Shown: positions 1 to 7,936, counted from the first letter of the stretch. The stretch is DNA of 51,527 bases from Dokdonella immobilis (GCF_900115085.1 NZ_FOVF01000034.1:1-51527), one strand, 5' to 3'. Translations and numbers: made by a program. Notes: generated from the sequence alone by a model not told the origin.

Positions 1-87
1 AAGATGATTCGAATCGTCTGGGCCGTGCTTGCCGGTGAAGCTTCTTTCGATCAACGCAAAGCATTCCGTCCGCAACCTGCTCGTTAG
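1..87 (+). CDS. Possible C-terminal end of an IS110-type transposase (partial)
   Basis: An open frame enters from the left edge and ends at a TAG at 85-87, leaving 28 residues. They include the stretch RIVWAVLAG followed by SFDQRKAFRP. A tryptophan-containing hydrophobic segment followed by a short basic tail resembles the C terminus of IS110-family (DEDD) transposases. The catalytic part lies outside the window, so this rests on a short, remembered pattern. It could equally be the end of an unrelated gene. Confidence 0.3.
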   Translation, partial: KMIRIVWAVLAGEASFDQRKAFRPQPAR

Positions 88-493
88 ACATCACGCGCAA
101 TCAAACACAGAGGAATTCGTTCAACCGAGTCCGGCCAACCTGATGAATGAAACGGTCACCGTTCCTGAGAAGAGCCCTACCGGGACAAGTGCCATGAGCA
201 CGCGTGGGTGTTTGGGCCACTCAGGATCGAAGCTCATCACGGCGCGAGGCAAATCCAGCCTCAACCACGACGCCGAATATATGTCCGAGCACCGATCCTC
301 TTCATCGCGATGGCTTGACCTGGAGGAGGCGTCCATATATGTCCCGGTTCGTCGTGCTGGGCTTGACGCGAGCTTGTCGCCGCAGCTTCAAGGCACTGCA
401 TGAGCGCAAGCCGAGGTGGGCTGGCATCCACAAAGCATGCGTCTCTTGAGCCAGCGCGTCGCTGGAGGCGGTGTAGGCTGAATTCGGTCCTCC
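88..493. other. 406-base stretch without a recognisable gene
   Basis: Short open frames exist on both strands, but none has a ribosome site, a recognisable motif or an integral protein composition. The stretch separates the partial left-edge frame from the stop codon of the glutathione transferase gene. I saw no clear terminator hairpin or repeat here. Confidence 0.5.
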
Positions 494-1138
494 CTAATTG
501 TCCGCCGCTGCGAAGTGCGCCATCTGGTCCGAATGGGCCTTGAGGAATGCCGGGCGTGCGGTGGCACGAGCCACGTAGTCGCGGCAGGCCGGAAACGACT
601 GGAGGCCCTCGAAGCGGTTGACCAGGCGCAGCACGTCCACCATCAGGATGTCCGCGACGGAGAAGCTACCGGCCAGCCATTCGCGATCGGCCAACACTTT
701 CTCCATGTGGGGAAGGCGGTGTACCTGCAGGAAGTCCTCGAACATCCTGAACATCGGCGTGTCCGGCTGGGCATTGGAAAATTTGAAGAATGACCATGGC
801 TGGCTCGCCGCCTCTACAGATGCGAGTGCGGCGAATAACCACTGCTTCACTTCACTGCGACGCTGGGCTTGTGGAGGCATCAGCTTCTCACTGCGCTCGC
901 CCAGGTGCAGCAGGATGGCGCCGCTTTCGAAGATCGACAGGTCGCCATCGGTCAACCAGGGCACCTGGCCGAAAGGCTGGTGCGCGAAGTGTTCGGCGCC
1001 GCGCGCGCGAAAAGACACGGACTCGACACGATAGGGCAGGCCGGCTTCTTCCAGCGCCCAGCGAACGCGCAGGTCGCGCACGTAACCGCGCGGCGGTTCG
1101 GGGACCCAGTCAAAGGTGTAGAGGACGAGCTGGCTCAT
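494..1138 (-). CDS. Glutathione S-transferase family protein
   Basis: The 214-residue product begins MSQLVLYTFDWVPE and has the two-domain layout of cytosolic glutathione transferases. The N-terminal thioredoxin fold (about residues 1-80) includes the cis-proline/substrate-contact segment FGQVPWLTDGD followed by IFESGAIL, the usual glutathione-binding ES motif. The helical C-terminal domain (about 90-214) contains GSFSVADILMVDVLR, matching the conserved N-capping box [ST]xxD. The start ATG overlaps the stop of the upstream SRPBCC gene by four bases (ATGA), so translation is probably coupled. An in-frame upstream extension is open but antisense-like and was not used. The likely role is cytosolic conjugation or reduction of an electrophile; the substrate is unknown. 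Confidence 0.88.
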   Translation of the reverse strand: MSQLVLYTFDWVPEPPRGYVRDLRVRWALEEAGLPYRVESVSFRARGAEHFAHQPFGQVPWLTDGDLSIFESGAILLHLGERSEKLMPPQAQRRSEVKQWLFAALASVEAASQPWSFFKFSNAQPDTPMFRMFEDFLQVHRLPHMEKVLADREWLAGSFSVADILMVDVLRLVNRFEGLQSFPACRDYVARATARPAFLKAHSDQMAHFAAADN

Positions 1139-1629
1139 GCCGCCGACCCAAAGCGTGCAGCCAGCTTTTCGAGTGCGCTCGTCCAGCCGCCGACATGTGC
1201 CTGCGCCATGTATTCGGGAAGCTGCTCGTGCGTCAGCGACACTTCGGTGGCACCGTCCGATTCGATGAATTCGATGGTGACCAGGGAATCCTTGTGCTGG
1301 GTGGCCGGCGAAGCCCAGGTGAACACCAGGCGACGTGGCGGATCGATCTGCACGTATGTGCCCACGTGCTCGACCAGGGCGCCGTCCGGCTGGACCATGT
1401 CGATGCGGTAGCTGCCTCCCACCACTGGGTCGGCCTGCGCCTCGGTGCGCACCGTGTCGAAGGGGCGCATCCATGCGGCGATCGCCGCCGGGTCGAGCCA
1501 GGCGTCGAACAGCGCCTGCGCGGGTGCGGCGATGCGACGTCGCACATGGACGCTGACGGGCGCGGTGCTGGCGCCGGCCGGTGGCGGGAACTCGACGGAG
1601 CGGGGCGATGGCTTGTGTACGGCATTCAT
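1135..1629 (-). CDS. SRPBCC (AHSA1/START-like) family protein
   Basis: The 164-residue product contains an activator-of-Hsp90-like START fold: VRRRIAAPAQALFDAWLDP, then WMRPFD, VGGSYRIDM, RLVFTWASP and a C-terminal helix GGWTSALEKLAARF. This is the usual pattern of small SRPBCC proteins encoded next to ArsR regulators. The start was set at the ATG at 1629 because an AGGAG lies about ten bases upstream and the codon overlaps the stop of the ArsR gene (ATGA). A longer open frame begins 34 codons earlier but runs inside the regulator. It probably binds a small hydrophobic ligand in the cytosol; the ligand cannot be read from the sequence. Confidence 0.85.
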   Translation of the reverse strand: MNAVHKPSPRSVEFPPPAGASTAPVSVHVRRRIAAPAQALFDAWLDPAAIAAWMRPFDTVRTEAQADPVVGGSYRIDMVQPDGALVEHVGTYVQIDPPRRLVFTWASPATQHKDSLVTIEFIESDGATEVSLTHEQLPEYMAQAHVGGWTSALEKLAARFGSAA

Positions 1630-1985
1630 TGGCGCGAACTCCTTTGGATTTTCTTGCGCGGCTTGCGCGTGACGAATTGTTCGAGGCCGGCCAGGCTCTG
1701 TTCCCAGAACTGGCGGTGGTGTTCGATCCACTCCGCGGCGGCGTTGAGGGGCTCGGCGTTGAGGCTGAGGTGGTGGTCGCGGCCTCGCACGCGGCGCACG
1801 ACCAGGCCGGCGCGTTCGAGCATGCGCAGGTGCTTGGACACCGAATTGAGCGAGATCGGGAAATCCGCCGCGATCTCGGTGACGCGCGCTTCGCCGCTGG
1901 CGAGGCGGTCGAGGATGGCGCGGCGGGTCGGATCGGCAATGGCGCCGAAAAGTTCGTCGAGCTGACTGGATCTATATTCACCCAT
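1626..1985 (-). CDS. ArsR/SmtB-family winged-helix transcriptional regulator
   Basis: The 119-residue product starts MGEYRSSQLDELFGAIADPTR and contains a classic ArsR helix-turn-helix: RRAILDRLASGEARVTEIAA, then SLNSVSKHLRMLERAGLV, then a wing RVRGRDHHLSLN. The C-terminal segment AAEWIEHHRQFWEQSLAGLE is typical of the metal-independent ArsR group paired with SRPBCC genes, and no CxC metal site is present. The frame is open 14 codons further up, but a near-consensus promoter lies inside that extension, so the start at 1985 is preferred. It is the first gene of an operon with the SRPBCC and glutathione transferase genes. The operator over its own start suggests autorepression. Confidence 0.88.
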   Translation of the reverse strand: MGEYRSSQLDELFGAIADPTRRAILDRLASGEARVTEIAADFPISLNSVSKHLRMLERAGLVVRRVRGRDHHLSLNAEPLNAAAEWIEHHRQFWEQSLAGLEQFVTRKPRKKIQRSSRQ

Positions 1986-1999
1986 AGAGGTGAATATAG
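1972..1999. promoter_or_regulatory. Perfect 11-bp inverted repeat, probable ArsR operator
   Basis: The arms CTATATTCACC (1972-1982) and GGTGAATATAG (1989-1999) are exact reverse complements separated by six bases. The palindrome covers both the -10 element and the start codon of the ArsR gene. A dimeric winged-helix repressor bound here would block polymerase, so autoregulation is a straightforward inference. Confidence 0.75.
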
Positions 2000-2021
2000 G
2001 CCCGGTTACTCCGTTCGTCAA
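1986..2021 (-). promoter_or_regulatory. Sigma-70-type promoter of the arsR-SRPBCC-GST operon
   Basis: On the minus strand TTGACG (2016-2021) is followed by exactly 17 bases and then TATATT (1993-1998). Only seven bases separate the -10 box from the ATG at 1985, so transcription should begin at or one base before the start codon, giving a leaderless mRNA. No Shine-Dalgarno sequence fits upstream of that ATG, which agrees. Confidence 0.72.
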
Positions 2022-2349
2022 TATCAATGGGAAAAGCGCTCAGGTCTTGAATTGCTGGATCGGGTCCAATCGCAGTACCCGGGTCAGGTTGCACTTTTCA
2101 GGTCAGTTGCCGTTCTTCTGCGACGCCCGATCGTTGCAGGGCCTGCGCGCCGAGTGGTGGTGCGATTCGGCACGTCCCTGATTCCTGGACGGCCTGAATC
2201 GCGCCTTGCGTTGCCACCTGTCCAGCCTTCCGACCAGAGTGCAATTGAGCTGTCGGGGAGATCGGGAGTCGTCCAACCTGACCCCGGCCATGCTGCGCAC
2301 TGCAGGTTGATGCGGCTTTGCGCGGCAAGAGGCGAACTCTCGCAGCCGT
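2022..2349. other. 328-base stretch without a recognisable gene
   Basis: This lies between the arsR promoter and the 3' end of the GspE-like gene. Short minus-strand frames exist but are rich in Arg, Pro and Ser and match no motif. No convincing terminator or repeat was seen. Confidence 0.5.
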
Positions 2350-4032
2350 TCACTCCGCGCGAACCCGCCAGGCCTCGGTCAACGAGATCGCGCCGCTTCG
2401 CGCCAGGGCCACAGCAGCCTGCGTGATCGGGATCATGCCTTCGGCGATGGCCGCTTCGTGCAGGGCATCGGCATCGGCACCGGGCACGATGAGACGGCGC
2501 AATCGCGGCGTCATCACCATCAGTTCATACACGGCCTGGCGGCGGAATACGCCGAGCCCCTCGCAGTGATGGCAGCCGCGGCCGATCTGGAATTTCTCAT
2601 CGGCAGCGACGCCCAGCGTTTCGCGAACATGCATGTCCACGGCTTCCTCGATTCGGCAATGCTGGCAGGTCAGGCGCACCAGTCGTTGCGAGATCACGGC
2701 GAGCAGTGAGGTGCGCAGCAGATAGGACTCCACGCCAAGGTCGAGCAGGCGGGTGACGGTTGTAGCCGCGGTATTCGTGTGCAGGGTGCTCAGCATGAGG
2801 TGGCCGGTCAGCGCGCTCTCGACGGCGATGTCGGCGGTCTCGCGATCGCGGATTTCCCCGACCATGATCACGTCGGGATCGTGGCGGAGGAAATTGCGCA
2901 TGGCACTGGCGAAGGTGAATCCGGCAGCGCGGTTGACCTGCATCTGCTGGATGTCGGCGATATGGAACTCGACCGGATCCTCGATGGTGAGAATGTTGAT
3001 GCGCTGCTTGCGCAGTTCCATCAGCATGGCGTAGAGCGTTGTCGACTTCCCGCAACCGGTGGGTCCGGTGGCGAGGAACATGCCGTGACTGCGTGCCATG
3101 ACATCCTCGACACGCCCTCGGTCGGATTCGCTGAGGCCGAGTTCGTCGAGGTTCCAGAGGCTCTCGGTCGTGTCGAGGAGGCGGATGACGATGCTCTCTC
3201 CGAACACCGTTGGAAGCAGCGAGATGCGCAGGTCGACGCTGCGTGCCTCATCGATGTGGAATGTGGTGCGACCGTCCTGCGGCCGCCGGTGCTCGGCGAG
3301 ATTCATTCCCGCGAGGACCTTGATCCGGCTGACCACAGCGGGATTCAGGGCGCGTGCCAGACGGCGCACCGGAACGAGCTCGTCGTCGATCCGGAAAAGC
3401 ACGTCGGTTGCAGTCTCTCCGGGGCGCAAGTGGATGTCCGATGCACGTCGGCTGACCGCGTCGGCAATCAGCGTATGGACCATGCTCACGACCGGCATCT
3501 CGAGGGCGAGACGCTGTGCTTCCTGCTCGCTCGGCGACTGCGCATCGATGATGTCCGTGTCGAGGCCGAGTTGCAGGGCCATGGCACGATCTTCCACCTG
3601 GTCGTAATGCCGCGCGATGGCCTCGCGGATCTGCAACGGAGAGGCGACCAATGGCAGGACCCTCTCACGGCTCAGAAAGTCGAGCAGGCGCTGGGCATCC
3701 GGTCCGCTGGGGTCTTCCATGGCCACAGCCAGCAAACCCTTGTGCAGGCGCAGAGGGACCGCGCGCAGGCGGCGGGCGAGATCGGGAGGAATCAGAGCCA
3801 GGGCGTCGGTTTGGGCCGAAATCCGTTCGAGTCGCACAAGCGGCAGACCGAGGCATTGCGCGATTGCGTAGGTCGGTTCGCCAGCATCTTCCCCAAGTGC
3901 CAGCCAGGCCTTCAGGTCGATCGCCGGGTAGGCCCTCTCGGCATAGACGTTCGGAAAGTTGCCCAGATAGTCATCCAGGGCGGTGGCGTCGGCCAGCAAA
4001 GGGGGTTTGATCGTGAGGATGTCGCGGGTCAT
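2350..4032 (-). CDS. GspE/PilB-family secretion or pilus assembly ATPase
   Basis: The 560-residue product has an N-terminal MshEN-like region (about 50-145, GLPLVRLERI and LIPPDLARRLRAVPL) and a C-terminal AAA-type ATPase. Walker A is GPTGCGKST (323-331), the Asp box is around EDPVEF (351-356), Walker B is DVIMVGE (387-393), and the His box is STLHTN (415-420). A four-cysteine zinc module is present (C456, C459, C487, C490). The order and length match type II secretion GspE and type IV pilus PilB motors, which drive pseudopilus or pilus polymerisation at the inner membrane. The start at MTRDILTI fits the normal length; the frame stays open 188 codons further up but that part looks non-coding. 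No other secretion genes adjoin it, so GspE versus PilB cannot be decided. Confidence 0.88.
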   Translation of the reverse strand: MTRDILTIKPPLLADATALDDYLGNFPNVYAERAYPAIDLKAWLALGEDAGEPTYAIAQCLGLPLVRLERISAQTDALALIPPDLARRLRAVPLRLHKGLLAVAMEDPSGPDAQRLLDFLSRERVLPLVASPLQIREAIARHYDQVEDRAMALQLGLDTDIIDAQSPSEQEAQRLALEMPVVSMVHTLIADAVSRRASDIHLRPGETATDVLFRIDDELVPVRRLARALNPAVVSRIKVLAGMNLAEHRRPQDGRTTFHIDEARSVDLRISLLPTVFGESIVIRLLDTTESLWNLDELGLSESDRGRVEDVMARSHGMFLATGPTGCGKSTTLYAMLMELRKQRINILTIEDPVEFHIADIQQMQVNRAAGFTFASAMRNFLRHDPDVIMVGEIRDRETADIAVESALTGHLMLSTLHTNTAATTVTRLLDLGVESYLLRTSLLAVISQRLVRLTCQHCRIEEAVDMHVRETLGVAADEKFQIGRGCHHCEGLGVFRRQAVYELMVMTPRLRRLIVPGADADALHEAAIAEGMIPITQAAVALARSGAISLTEAWRVRAE

Positions 4033-4736
4033 TGAAGGTCCGGTTCGCGTCTGCAGGCTGGCGGTGCTGTTCGTTTCGATGGGGTGATCAGTTCCGGCCG
4101 ATTGCGGACCGAGCGGGTTTTTGACTGTGGGGACTCGAGGCAGTGTGAAGCGATCTCCCGGGCCCCTGCGGGACATAGCAAGAACGGGGCCAGGCCCTCC
4201 TTGTCGCAATGGGCGAAAGCGCAGGCCGGGCGAAAAGCGTTGAGCTGACCCGTCATGCCTGGATCGGTCGATGGCGGCGGCCTTCTCGAGCAGTGACTGG
4301 CCGGTCCTGATGTCTCCCCAAGATCTCCCTCCCGAGTAGTGCATCCGCTGATGCCATTGGGGCTCGGTCAGCCCCGGCTTTCGGAGGTTGCGGAGCTCAG
4401 TGATTTCCGTGACGTCACCCTGGTCGACGTGAGTGAGGCGTGCTGTCCAGTCGATCAGATCGGGATAGTCTTCGACCGCAGAAGACGTCGTGCGACAGCG
4501 GGGCGTCAGTCGAAGAACTTGGCCGCCTGCCCGATCGAGCGTTTGTCCGCGTTGTCGAATCGAACGGGCGGCCCATGCGCCGCCTGGGCTCGTCACTGAT
4601 CGAGGCTGGCGCCGGCAGATCTGGCGGAGTCACCTTGCATGGCCCTTGTCGGGCTATGCGACCGATGATGCGAATTTTTGTGCATTCTTGTCTTGCATGG
4701 CTGCCGTCTATAGACTCCAACCTGTCGAACTTCAGA
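4033..4736. other. 704-base stretch without a confident gene
   Basis: This long gap separates the divergent GspE-like gene and the IPTL-CTERM gene and must hold both promoters. The minus-strand frame of the ATPase stays open to 4596 but lacks motifs and a ribosome site. Near 4709-4714 there is TATAGA on the plus strand, a possible -10 for the IPTL-CTERM gene, with only a weak -35 partner. Confidence 0.45.
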
Positions 4737-4760
4737 ATGATCCAGATGATCAATTGGCGC

Positions 4761-5498
4761 ATGAATTTTCGCTTCTCCTGTTTGACCTTCCTGCTTCTTT
4801 CGGCGGCTGCGCATGCGCAGGTCACGGTTCCTGTCGGCGCAGCAGTGCAATTGAATGGCGGTAGCATCGATTTGGGCGGCAACGACCTGGTCGTGGGAGG
4901 ATCGCTGTCGATCGGGGCAGGGGCGATCGACGCCGGCCATGGCATCGCGATAGCGGCCAGTGGCGTGATTGATGCCGGAACTGGCTCACTCAGCGTTTCG
5001 GGCGATTGGTCAAATGCCGGCGTCTTCGTGCCCGGCAGCAGCCTCGTGACCTTCGAAGACGGTGCGGAAGCGCTCTCGAATTACAGTGGCAATACCCGCT
5101 TCCATGATGCGGCGTTCGTCAGTGCCGCGGGCAAGACGCACGCCTTCGCGGTGGGCAGCACGCAGGAATTCGATGGCCTCCTGCGCATCCTGGGAACGGC
5201 CGCTCTGCCGATACAGATCACGAGTTCCGCCGCAGGGCAGGTGGCGTTCTTCAACCTGTTGCCGGGTGGCTCCCAGGATATCCATTTCGTCGGCGTGTCC
5301 GATGTGCATGCGATCGGCCAGCCTCTGGCTCCGGACGAAACGAATCAGGGCGGTGCAGGCAACGATGTCGGCTGGTTTGGCAATACGCCCCTGGTCGAGG
5401 CCGCGCAAATACCCACGTTGTCCTCCTTCGGCGCACTGTTGCTCGCGTTGGCTCTTGTAGCACTCGTGGCCAGGCGCCGCAGCCAGTTCCTCGACTGA
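4761..5498 (+). CDS. Secreted IPTL-CTERM sorting-domain protein
   Basis: The 245-residue product begins with the signal peptide [20 protein letters not shown]. The middle is low-complexity, beta-rich and full of Gly, Ser, Ala and Asp, like an autotransporter-type or polymorphic surface segment. The C terminus is a tripartite sorting signal: IPTLSSFG, then a hydrophobic helix [13 protein letters not shown], then a basic end RRRSQFLD. This is the IPTL-CTERM arrangement, known to be linked to exosortase H, although the usual IPTLxxW tryptophan is Phe here. Two further in-frame ATGs, at 4737 and 4746, are alternative starts; no clear ribosome site picks between them. The collagen-like gene starts 29 bases downstream and is probably co-transcribed. 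No exosortase is in the window. Confidence 0.8.
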   Translation: MNFRFSCLTFLLLSAAAHAQVTVPVGAAVQLNGGSIDLGGNDLVVGGSLSIGAGAIDAGHGIAIAASGVIDAGTGSLSVSGDWSNAGVFVPGSSLVTFEDGAEALSNYSGNTRFHDAAFVSAAGKTHAFAVGSTQEFDGLLRILGTAALPIQITSSAAGQVAFFNLLPGGSQDIHFVGVSDVHAIGQPLAPDETNQGGAGNDVGWFGNTPLVEAAQIPTLSSFGALLLALALVALVARRRSQFLD

Positions 5499-5527
5499 TC
5501 ATTCCCTCGTTATTTCCGGAGTCGGCC

Positions 5528-6451
5528 ATGTCCATGTTCTCCGTTCGCCGCTCGTCGTTGGCTTTCACCATCGCAGCAACGCTGGGCATCCAGGCCGTCG
5601 CTGCCCAGGACGTCAATGTGACCCCGGCGGCTGGAGGCGGATTTGCGGTCAATGCGAGCGGCGGTTCGCCCTTGTTTACGGTTGATGCGTCGGGAAATCT
5701 GAGCATTGTCCATATCGGTACGGCGACCGCCTGGACCAGCCCGATGTGCTTCGACGGCGCGAGCGGCGCAGTCGGTCCCTGTTCCAACGGCGGCCTCATC
5801 GGACCTACCGGCCCGGCGGGCCCCACCGGCGCAACCGGGGCCACGGGTCCCGGCGGAGCCGTGGGACCTGTTGGTCCGACCGGCGCGACAGGATCGATCG
5901 GCGCCACCGGTGCTACAGGCGCAACCGGATTAGCTGGCGCGACGGGGGCTACGGGCGCCACGGGACCGGCGGGCGTGGCGGGCGCAACGGGTGCGACGGG
6001 ATCCAGTGGCGCTGCCGGCGCGACCGGACCCGCGGGTGCAACAGGCGCCACCGGTGCGACGGGTTTGGCCGGTCCGGCCGGAGCGACGGGTGCGACAGGT
6101 GCGCCCGGATCGACTGGCCCGGCGGGTGCCACGGGACCGGCGGGGCCAGCCGGCGCACAGGGTCCTGCAGGACCGACAGGTGCCACGGGCGCAACCGGCG
6201 CCACGGGCGCGACCGGATCCATCGCGTCGATATCGCTGACGACCTATAGCAATAGCGGTACCACGGTGGCTGGAGGCAATACGATCGTCGCGACCTGCCT
6301 GACCGGCGTCGCCATCAGCGGTGGCTGCAAATCCGATCCAGCCAACGACCTGATCTCCTCATCGTTCCGCAGCAGCGCTACCACCTGGACCTGTGGCATT
6401 GGCAGCTCAGGTGGCACGCAGATGCAGGCCGAGGTCTATTGCAGCAACTGA
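5528..6451 (+). CDS. Secreted collagen-like Gly-X-Y repeat protein
   Basis: The 307-residue product has a signal peptide ending near GIQAVAAQ, a short N-terminal domain (about 28-88, with a Cys pair), an uninterrupted collagen-like block and a C-terminal domain (about 233-307) with four Cys residues. The block spans residues 89-232, 48 perfect triplets dominated by GAT, GPT and GPA. Bacterial collagen-like proteins form trimeric rods on the surface, with the C- or N-terminal domain acting as trimerisation or attachment unit. A GGAG lies about seven bases before the ATG. The gene sits directly after the IPTL-CTERM gene, suggesting a shared surface structure. Proline in X rather than Y and abundant Thr in Y are normal for bacterial collagens. 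Confidence 0.85.
   Translation: MSMFSVRRSSLAFTIAATLGIQAVAAQDVNVTPAAGGGFAVNASGGSPLFTVDASGNLSIVHIGTATAWTSPMCFDGASGAVGPCSNGGLIGPTGPAGPTGATGATGPGGAVGPVGPTGATGSIGATGATGATGLAGATGATGATGPAGVAGATGATGSSGAAGATGPAGATGATGATGLAGPAGATGATGAPGSTGPAGATGPAGPAGAQGPAGPTGATGATGATGATGSIASISLTTYSNSGTTVAGGNTIVATCLTGVAISGGCKSDPANDLISSSFRSSATTWTCGIGSSGGTQMQAEVYCSN
5792..6223 (+). repeat. Collagen-type triplet repeat (48 Gly-X-Y units)
   Basis: Nine-base units built on GGN-NCN-ACN recur without interruption. The commonest peptide triplet is Gly-Ala-Thr. Such tracts are prone to slipped-strand length change. The opposite strand is also open across this block and would encode a Pro-Val-Ala repeat, which is a composition artefact. 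Confidence 0.85.
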
Positions 6452-6802
6452 CACTTCGCACGTTCGTGGCGTCGCCGGGAGCTTGCCGGCGCTTGGTGCG
6501 ACCGAGCGCATGATGTTGGAGTGTGATGTGAACACCAGGACCGGGTTCGCCTCGCGCGGCGTATCGATGGTGGCAGCCCTTGCGCCAAGGTTTCGGCTTT
6601 GGCAATCCCGATGGAGACCATGATGGCTGCTCCATTCGATGGGTGATACACAGCATCGGTTGCGTGCCCCAGCTCGGGGTCGAAACGCTTCGAGCTTTTC
6701 AAAAGGCCCGCCCAGTGCTCATCGAGGGATGTGTCGCCGCAGCATCGAGCGCCAGGGCGGAGTCCGTGTGTGGTTCGCAAGCAGCCGCGCCGCAGGGCAG
6801 TC
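6452..6802. other. 351-base stretch without an intact gene
   Basis: This lies between convergent genes. On the minus strand from 6621, an ATG opens MVSIGIAKAE, which resembles the signal-peptide end LSIGIARAE of the paralogue encoded at 7385-7936, but similarity stops there. It may be a trace of a third copy or chance. No clear terminator was seen. Confidence 0.4.
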
Positions 6803-7375
6803 CTACTCGAAGCCGTGGCGAAAGATCAGATCGATACGATAGTCGAAGGGACAGAGCACCGATCCGAAATTGGCCGAGGACAGTCCTCCCGTCTCGCGAG
6901 CGCGGATTTCATAGGCGTATTGGTTACCGAAGGCCGGATCCCCGCCCGCGCCGGGGTACCCGCAGGCAACCTTGAATCCCTCGGCGTGCATGCCAGGGGG
7001 TACGGTCATCGAGGTCTGAAAGAAACCGGCGTAGTAGGCGCGAATGCGTCCATCGATCATGATGGTCATGCGCTCGATGTACTGCGGCGCAGTTGCCGAG
7101 ACTTGCAGGGATCCCCAGTTCACATAACACGCGTCCACTTCGTCCATCGGGCCGTAGCATTGCGCCGTCGGGCTGTCGATGAAGGAAATGGTGGGAACGC
7201 CCGGCGGCTCGCTGCGCTCGCGATGGGGTTCATCCTGGAATCCGGTGTCCCAGAGGCCGGCCGCCGGCGCCACCACCGGCATCAAGCCGCCGCAGGCAAC
7301 GCTCAGCAAGAGCAGCGGCAACGTTCCGCCGAACAGCCTGATCCGCCCGAACCTGATCCCTTCATCTGCTTGCAT
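6803..7375 (-). CDS. Secreted protein, tandem paralogue 1, with C-terminal GFE motif
   Basis: The 190-residue product has a hydrophobic export segment (LPLLLLSVACGG) and a single domain of about 120 residues shared with the next upstream gene. Shared landmarks include VPTISFI-SPTA-CY, CY-NW, YAGFFQTSM, GFKVACG, GAGGDP-FGN-YAY and SAN-G-V-CP. Paired cysteines suggest disulfides outside the cytosol. The protein ends RIDLIFRHGFE, a C-terminal signature also found on four other exported proteins in this window and absent from its paralogue. It begins ten bases after the paralogue's stop, so the two form an operon. I do not recognise the family. Confidence 0.75.
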   Translation of the reverse strand: MQADEGIRFGRIRLFGGTLPLLLLSVACGGLMPVVAPAAGLWDTGFQDEPHRERSEPPGVPTISFIDSPTAQCYGPMDEVDACYVNWGSLQVSATAPQYIERMTIMIDGRIRAYYAGFFQTSMTVPPGMHAEGFKVACGYPGAGGDPAFGNQYAYEIRARETGGLSSANFGSVLCPFDYRIDLIFRHGFE

Positions 7376-7384
7376 CGGGATGCC

Positions 7385-7936
7385 TCACGGCGTGTAGGCG
7401 GGGCAGAACACTGTTCCGTAATTCGCCGACGTCAACGCAGCGCTGTCCTTGGCTCGGATCGTATAGGCGTAGGCGTTGCCGAATTCGGGATCGCCGCCTG
7501 CGCCGAGACCTCCACAGGCAACCTTGAATCCGCGATCATGCATGTTGAACGGGACATACATGGAAGTCTGGAAAAATCCAGAATAGCGGGCGACCTTGCC
7601 GAACACGTTGATCTCGGCCTGCATCGAGACCATGTAATTCGGATCCGCGCTGACGGCGAGGTAATACCAATTGATGTAGCAGGTGTCCTGCGTGTGGTCG
7701 GGCTGGTAGCAGGTGGCCGTTGGCGATTCGATGAAAGATATTGTCGGGACATCCGGCACCGCTGCGCCGGCCGGCGCCTTGATCTCCCTGGTATTGCCGC
7801 CCTCGATTTCACTCTTGAGGGTTTGCTGGGCGGGCGCCTGGGGAGGCCCCTCCGCGCGTGCGATTCCGATTGAAAGAAACATCGGCGCTGCCGTGGCGGC
7901 AGTCAGGAGCAGGGTACGGATAGAAAGAGCGGCCAT
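7385..7936 (-). CDS. Secreted protein, tandem paralogue 2, lacking the GFE motif
   Basis: The 183-residue product begins MAALSIRTLLLTAATAAPMF and has a signal peptide likely cleaved after GIARA. After a linker of about 45 residues it carries the same domain as its downstream neighbour: VPTISFIESPTATCY, TCYINW, YSGFFQTSM, GFKVACGGLGAGGDP and FGNAYAY. It stops at CPAYTP, where paralogue 1 continues into the GFE ending. The start at 7936 follows a GGGGGA stretch. It is the first gene of the two-gene unit, and its promoter should lie in 7937-8280. The function is unknown. Confidence 0.75.
   Translation of the reverse strand: MAALSIRTLLLTAATAAPMFLSIGIARAEGPPQAPAQQTLKSEIEGGNTREIKAPAGAAVPDVPTISFIESPTATCYQPDHTQDTCYINWYYLAVSADPNYMVSMQAEINVFGKVARYSGFFQTSMYVPFNMHDRGFKVACGGLGAGGDPEFGNAYAYTIRAKDSAALTSANYGTVFCPAYTP

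Noticed and set aside
4033-4596. 188-codon upstream extension of the GspE-like reading frame
   Set aside because: It stays open but carries no family motif and no ribosome site; the normal GspE/PilB length is reached from the ATG at 4032.
5251-6222. Minus-strand frame encoding a long Pro-Val-Ala repeat
   Set aside because: It is the exact antisense of the collagen tract; the plus-strand reading has a signal peptide, ribosome site and Gly-X-Y logic.
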